From the NCBI GenBank assembly GCA_019914995.1, contig CM034142.1, positions 930,001-994,000 on the forward strand: 64,000 bases of DNA, in the 5' to 3' direction. This document shows, piece by piece, positions 59,401 through 64,000 of this stretch; positions within the stretch are counted from its first letter, which is position 1; the number at the start of each line of letters is the position of its first letter. The notes beneath the pieces were generated by a model. It worked only from the letters and a program-made list of their open reading frames with translations, made no database searches and was not told the origin of the DNA. Origin of the DNA: Acanthochlamys bracteata. Its lineage: Eukaryota; Streptophyta; Magnoliopsida; Pandanales; Velloziaceae. Position numbers and translations under genes: made by a program.

Positions 59401-61859
59401 TAGAATAACGCTTAAGTAAGAAATCACTCTGCAGTTGAAAAATAAAAATTTACTGACAAGCAGTTACAGGGAAAATCATTTTAAGAAACTACAGCAAAAG
59501 CATCCAAAATCGTTAAGCGTTACACTGGAATTTTCACTTTCAATTTTATCAAATGAGAAAAGAATTACCTGTGCATCACAAATCTGGAATCGTTATTAAA
59601 AAAACAGGCTCACAAAAGTCAGGAAAAAATATGAAATCAATAATCTTAAACATGTATGATGACCATCCTCCTAGTATCTATACTTGTCCCTGTGCTTCTG
59701 TCCAGGTATTTGAAAGAACAAGAACTATCCCAAATACTTAGAATATAAGGGTTCAGAAACCACCCTTTCATGCAATCATCTAACTTCAAGGTTACAAAGA
59801 ATTGGCCCTTTCCCATATGCATTCAAAAGGATAAACAACTTACTTTGAAATGTTCATCATATGCAAAATATAGAAAATTAAATGGAATGAGACATTTAAT
59901 GCTAAAGGAAGTAAATCTAACAAGCAGAATATAGCAGGATAGAGCCCACTATATTATAACAAATGTCAACATAGGAGATGATAGAGTTCTAACCTAAAGA
60001 TAGCCATATCTTCAGTTACATAGATGGTATTATGTTTGAGATGAACATGTTTCAGAGATCAGTGCTTATAAAGTAGTATAATGGAACCAAGAATATAACA
60101 AACCTGAACTTCACGAAGCAAAATTCCATCTGTCATAAATTTAATAGAGCAGCTATCTCCAATCATTTTATCATGCCTAACTTGAAACCCAACTTCCTTT
60201 CCAAGATCAAGTCCTAACTCAAAGGAAACACGCTTTGCAGTAGATAGAACGGCAACACGACGTGGTTGTGTAACACCTATAATTCCTTTCCTCTCATCGC
60301 AACATATAGATCCAAAGCCAGCTTCATATAAGAACTGTGTGGTTAAATTGAAAGGCAAAGTTGTTAAATAGAGAATTTTCCTTTAACGAGTCTAGCAGGA
60401 TGCCAAAGTTCACAAGTAATGCTCACCTGAGGAACCTGTGTAGTCTTACCACAGCCAGTTTCCCCACATATGATGACTACGGAATGTTCATTTATTGCTT
60501 CCATAATCTCTTGCTCCATCATAATTATCGGTAGATCTCTTCTTTTTTCTTCAACTTCTGCAGGCCTCGACACGTGCACTACAAAAGGGCTGGACTTTCT
60601 ATTTTCCTGCATTAAAGAGTCCATGTCTGCCTTTTGGGTTTCTCCAAGAAACTGCGATACATCTCCTACATAACCAACCTTCTTGTTTGGATCTTCTACT
60701 TTAGGCGGACTACTTGAACTGGATGAGAACTTCTTTTCTTCAAGGGTGTTCTGCTTGATATTCTTGCTACCTGGCCCAGAGGAAAATGATTCTACACCAC
60801 ATTTACTAACTTTGACAACATTTTCTGAGTTCAAGTGATTTTCAAAAAAATGGATCTTGTTCCCATTGCTTTCTGATTTTAATAGACTGTCAAATGACTG
60901 GTTCTTTGTGCCAAAACCATCTCCAGTACACTTTGCAAAAGACAAATTGCTACTGAAAGAGCCCCGCCTTTCTTGAAACTTATCGGACCAGCAATTTACA
61001 AAGGTTTCTCCATCACAACCATCCTCATTTTCATTTCTCCTCATCCTTTTGGTAATTGAAGTGTCCTCAGAAACATCCAGGCCAACTTTTGAAAGTTGCA
61101 CGGTCCGCATGCGCTTCTCCTATATGACAATCCCAAAATGCAATAAATTCTCTGTTCTTACATACTTCGATATGAAAATAGGTCCTCATTGTTACTACAA
61201 CTGGAAACAGCAAGAGATCATAAAAAGGTGCAAACCTGACCATTAGTTCCTGAAGAATGCAAGATACTATATAACCCATCCGAAAGCTTGTGCTTCCTGA
61301 ACATGAGAAGAAATTTATTTATGCGTTGAGCGTAACAAGATTTCAACAGATATGTACAGCAAACATTTTCTAAGGGAAAAGATATATCACATACAACTAG
61401 TTTACAACATTAAACAAGGAATAAGGATACTACATACTCTAACAGCTCGATGCTTTTGGACAGCAACAATTTCCTTTCCTTCTCCAGCTGAAAAACAGTA
61501 AAAGAGTTTGACAGATAAGTGATAACAATTAAGAAAAGAAACTATCCATGTAGGTCAGTGAACAAAACTGAACTAGTTCATACCTCTATTTGCCTCAACT
61601 TCCTCTGCTTACTTTTGCTAATAGGTGGAGGTTGCTTAATCTTGTTCTTGCTGGAACCCTGTGAAACAGAGGAAAGAATTAAGAAAAGATTAATTCAAAA
61701 AAGGCAAAACCACAACATTAGCAACAGAAAGACTCAAACTGAGAGCTGCCGTGCCTTCCCACCGCCATTCTTTTTATCCTTTTTTTTCGATGGTAAGATG
61801 AGTGCATTGCTTCCATCCCCAATGCCACCGCAAAAACTAAAATCAAAAGCATAAGACAT
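56486..61859 (-). CDS. DEAH13: DEAH-box RNA helicase, DHX37/FASCIATED STEM 4 (DEAH13) homologue, nine exons, with one frameshift
   Basis: Exons: 61859-61740, 61658-61584, 61487-61438, 61296-61236, 61119-60427, 60334-60104, 59428-59315, 59206-58038, 57946-56486. By orthology (yeast Dhr1, human DHX37) it acts in nucleolar small-subunit ribosome assembly. Motifs: basic Lys-rich N-terminus, [14 protein letters not shown], Ia [65 protein letters not shown], then HA2/OB-fold regions and a KKKAKKKKR tail. An acidic insert ([14 protein letters not shown]) lies in exon 8, as in relatives. Exon 8 is 1169 nt where phase demands 1170: a T is missing in the run at 58849-58851, giving TAA at 58847. With one base more the protein is ~1324 aa (Arabidopsis ~1237). 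The first intron donor (CTCTCA|GTTTGA) is weak, so exon 1 is the least certain. Confidence 0.88.
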
Positions 61860-62327
61860 TAAACTCCATGAAAAGAAAACTTCAACCACAAACCACGACA
61901 TGAAAATTACAAACTACAAAAATCATAATTCCTACTATAAAAATTCAAATCTGTGACGAAGACAAAATAGTTCACTCACCCAAAATCATTATCAAAACCT
62001 TCGATAATACTTTTTATTTAATATTTTTATATATTACTAATTATAAACCTATTAATAGATATATTATTATTATTAATTAATTTACAATAATATTTCAAAT
62101 TACTTTTAATTATATAAGTGCACTTCTCAAACTCCAAAATTAACTCTAGGCATTCTTTAAAATATTAGGAGAATGCAATAAACTTCTTTTTTAAGATCTT
62201 GCCGTAGATCACTAACAAATTTGGTTATTATTTTTCATTTGTCTTCGTATATATCACACTTAAACATAAGATTTCAAATTTAGTTATGTAATGGTGCACA
62301 GAGTTCATTATTTGAAGTTATTCTAAC
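61860..62327 (-). promoter_or_regulatory. Upstream region of the DEAH helicase
   Basis: AT-rich and without a gene; presumed promoter. No clear TATA box or leader intron identified, although the TTTTAG within codons 6-8 could be a splice acceptor if transcription starts farther upstream. Confidence 0.35.
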
Positions 62328-63094
62328 CATAGTTGTCAGACCCGGACCGACCCGTCCGAATCGACCCGAAAATCGTCGACCCGAACGATAAACCGGTTAG
62401 AGTTTGCAAAAAGACCATTTACGCAATCGATCCGTTTCAACCCGATTGACCCATCCGGGTCAAACCGGGTTGAGAAATTTAAAAACAATTAATTAAAAAA
62501 TTTTAAATTGATAATATATTTAATACAAAAATAATTATTAATAGCCCTATGTTGAAAAATGATATGTAGTTTAGATTTAGCATTTGGATGTGATAATGCA
62601 AAAATATAATTGATTATTTCTTATTTGTAAATATCAATTATTAGTGAATTTTAAATTTTTTATATTGTAAAATATTTAGACTCAAATATGTATACCTAAA
62701 AAAGTTAATTATATCTCTTTTATGATTTATCTATTTTATGATTTTATTTTTTTCTAATCTCCTAATTTATTTAAATATTTCTATTTATAAATTTTAGTTG
62801 TTATTATTATTGTTGGTGGTGGCAAGTATAATGGCAATACTTCAATTATTGCTGTGATTATTATTGCTGTAGTTGTTGATAGTAATGACATAATAAAAAT
62901 ACTCTAAATTTTTGTTATGATTGCTATAGCTATTATTATTGGTAGTGTCTTTAGCAGTAGATTTCTTACTATAATTATTATTATTAGTTAAAAATGCTTT
63001 AATATTATTGACCCGACGGTTCAACCGGTTGACCCGAGAACCGTGACCCCGACAGTTTTCCGGTTCGATGTCCGGTCCGGTTCTTACAACTATG
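62328..63094. mobile_element. hAT-like non-autonomous DNA transposon with perfect 8-bp target duplication
   Basis: Left end CATAGTTGTCAGACCCGGAC and right end (reverse complement CATAGTTGTAAGAACCGGAC) are terminal inverted repeats. ATTCTAAC is present on both sides (62320-62327, 63095-63102), an exact 8-bp duplication as made by hAT transposases. Subterminal CCGGTT/GACCCG words cluster at both ends. The 767-bp interior is AT-rich with AATAATTATTATT runs and has no transposase. Same family as 3217-4422. Confidence 0.88.
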
Positions 63095-63102
63095 ATTCTA
63101 AC

Positions 63103-64000
63103 AGTTGACACATGTAATGCATAAGGATATATTTTTCCTTAAGTTTACATTTCAACCTACCTAGAATAGAATGAGATTTACAACATCAAGGGACAGAACA
63201 ACACAGACGCAGAAGACCGGTTCTTGAAGTCACTAAAAAGCCCTTTTCTAGACAATAATAGTGTGCAAAACTACATTTCAAATGACCATCAATACAATTA
63301 AGCAGGCAACTTGCTGCGCAAAGATGCTTAATATATGATGGAGGACGGGCTACAGCATAACACTAGAGAAGCAGGCTTCTGACAAGATGAAAGAGAGAAA
63401 ATCTTCAACTTCAATCACATGCAACCAGAATACCATTAGCTATAAGCCACCATACTTTAAATACAATGAACACCATAGTTGAAATAGCTCACATTTGAGG
63501 ACATGTTAGCACATTCATACATCAAGAATGACTAGAGTTGCATCTGAAATAAAAGGACTTCATAATCATGGGAAGTTTCACATGATGGATGTCATAATTA
63601 CAAAATCCTATATTTCAGAATTCAATCATCAACACAATGATCCAGGAGAATTGCAGTTCTAAATTAAACAGCCACTAGCATCAGAATTCTTCCAAGTCTT
63701 TCCATTTTGTAGTCATCAACATATTAATGATGATCTCCTACTGAATATTTTACTTTCAAAATCCATTTTGCTAAAAGAACCGCACTTCCGCTCGCCAATG
63801 TCATAGAAAGCGCAGAATATGAAGGAGAATCTCAAACAAAACATTCTGTGCTGTCAGGATGTTTACCAAATCTCCTTTTCATCTTTCAGGCAGTCGGTGC
63901 AATATGCTATGCAAGGAAGAATGCAGCCTCATTATCAATTCACGTCCTCAATTCAACTATGCATCATGAGTTGTTGATCAGGCACCAAAGGGTCAACAAA
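63103..64000. other. Right edge, no gene recognised
   Basis: AT-rich sequence without an open frame of note. It may belong to a UTR or intron of a gene beyond the window edge, but nothing in it proves that. Confidence 0.35.

Overview
The window looks like nuclear DNA of a flowering plant, most likely a eudicot. Genes are split by AT-rich introns. Intergenic DNA is very AT-rich and full of small transposon relics. One tRNA-Tyr gene carries an intron. Every recognisable protein belongs to a plant family. I cannot name the species. No bacterial operons, CRISPR arrays or viral genomes were seen.

Layout, left to right: (1) an alpha/beta-hydrolase gene (1123-6215, +, 6 exons) with a hAT-like non-autonomous transposon in intron 2; (2) a two-exon gene like the Arabidopsis family annotated as PRLI-interacting factor (7245-10718, +); (3) a relic zone (11-17.5 kb) with an LTR-element remnant bearing a tRNA-Met primer site, a GC-rich orphan island, a decayed minus-strand Copia element with very short LTRs, and Tourist-like MITEs; (4) a MAGE/NSE3 gene (18705-20334, +, 6 exons); (5) a convergent 5'-adenylylsulfate reductase-like gene (21024-25774, -, 4 exons) whose large intron holds an RHM-like gene fragment; (6) an MBD8-like methyl-CpG-binding/zinc-finger gene (27060-31927, -) facing an intronless PORR gene (32418-33701, +) across about 490 bp; (7) a relic-rich spacer with a tandemly duplicated block and the tRNA-Tyr gene (37552-37641); (8) a QUASIMODO2-like methyltransferase gene (39189-44497, -, 8 exons); (9) an LDL1-like histone demethylase copy with three in-frame stops, a frameshift and a C-terminal tandem-repeat array (49.4-52.25 kb, -); (10) a broken, duplicated RRM-gene 5' fragment followed by an intact calmodulin-like gene (53664-54218, +); (11) a DHX37-type DEAH helicase gene (56486-61859, -, 9 exons) with one single-base frameshift; (12) a second hAT-like element with a perfect 8-bp target-site duplication (62328-63094).

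The genes are independent housekeeping or regulatory loci and form no operon or cluster. Themes are chromatin and DNA maintenance (NSE3, MBD8, LDL1 copy), RNA processing (PORR, DEAH helicase), cell-wall pectin (QUA2), signalling and metabolism (CML, hydrolase, APR-like). Exon borders were derived by hand from splice sites, reading phase and remembered family sequences. The phases closed in every multi-exon model except the DEAH helicase, where exactly one base is missing. The most notable items are the decaying LDL1 copy with its repeat array, the helicase frameshift, two GC-AG introns, and several well-delimited mobile-element relics. I found no clearly new biochemical system.
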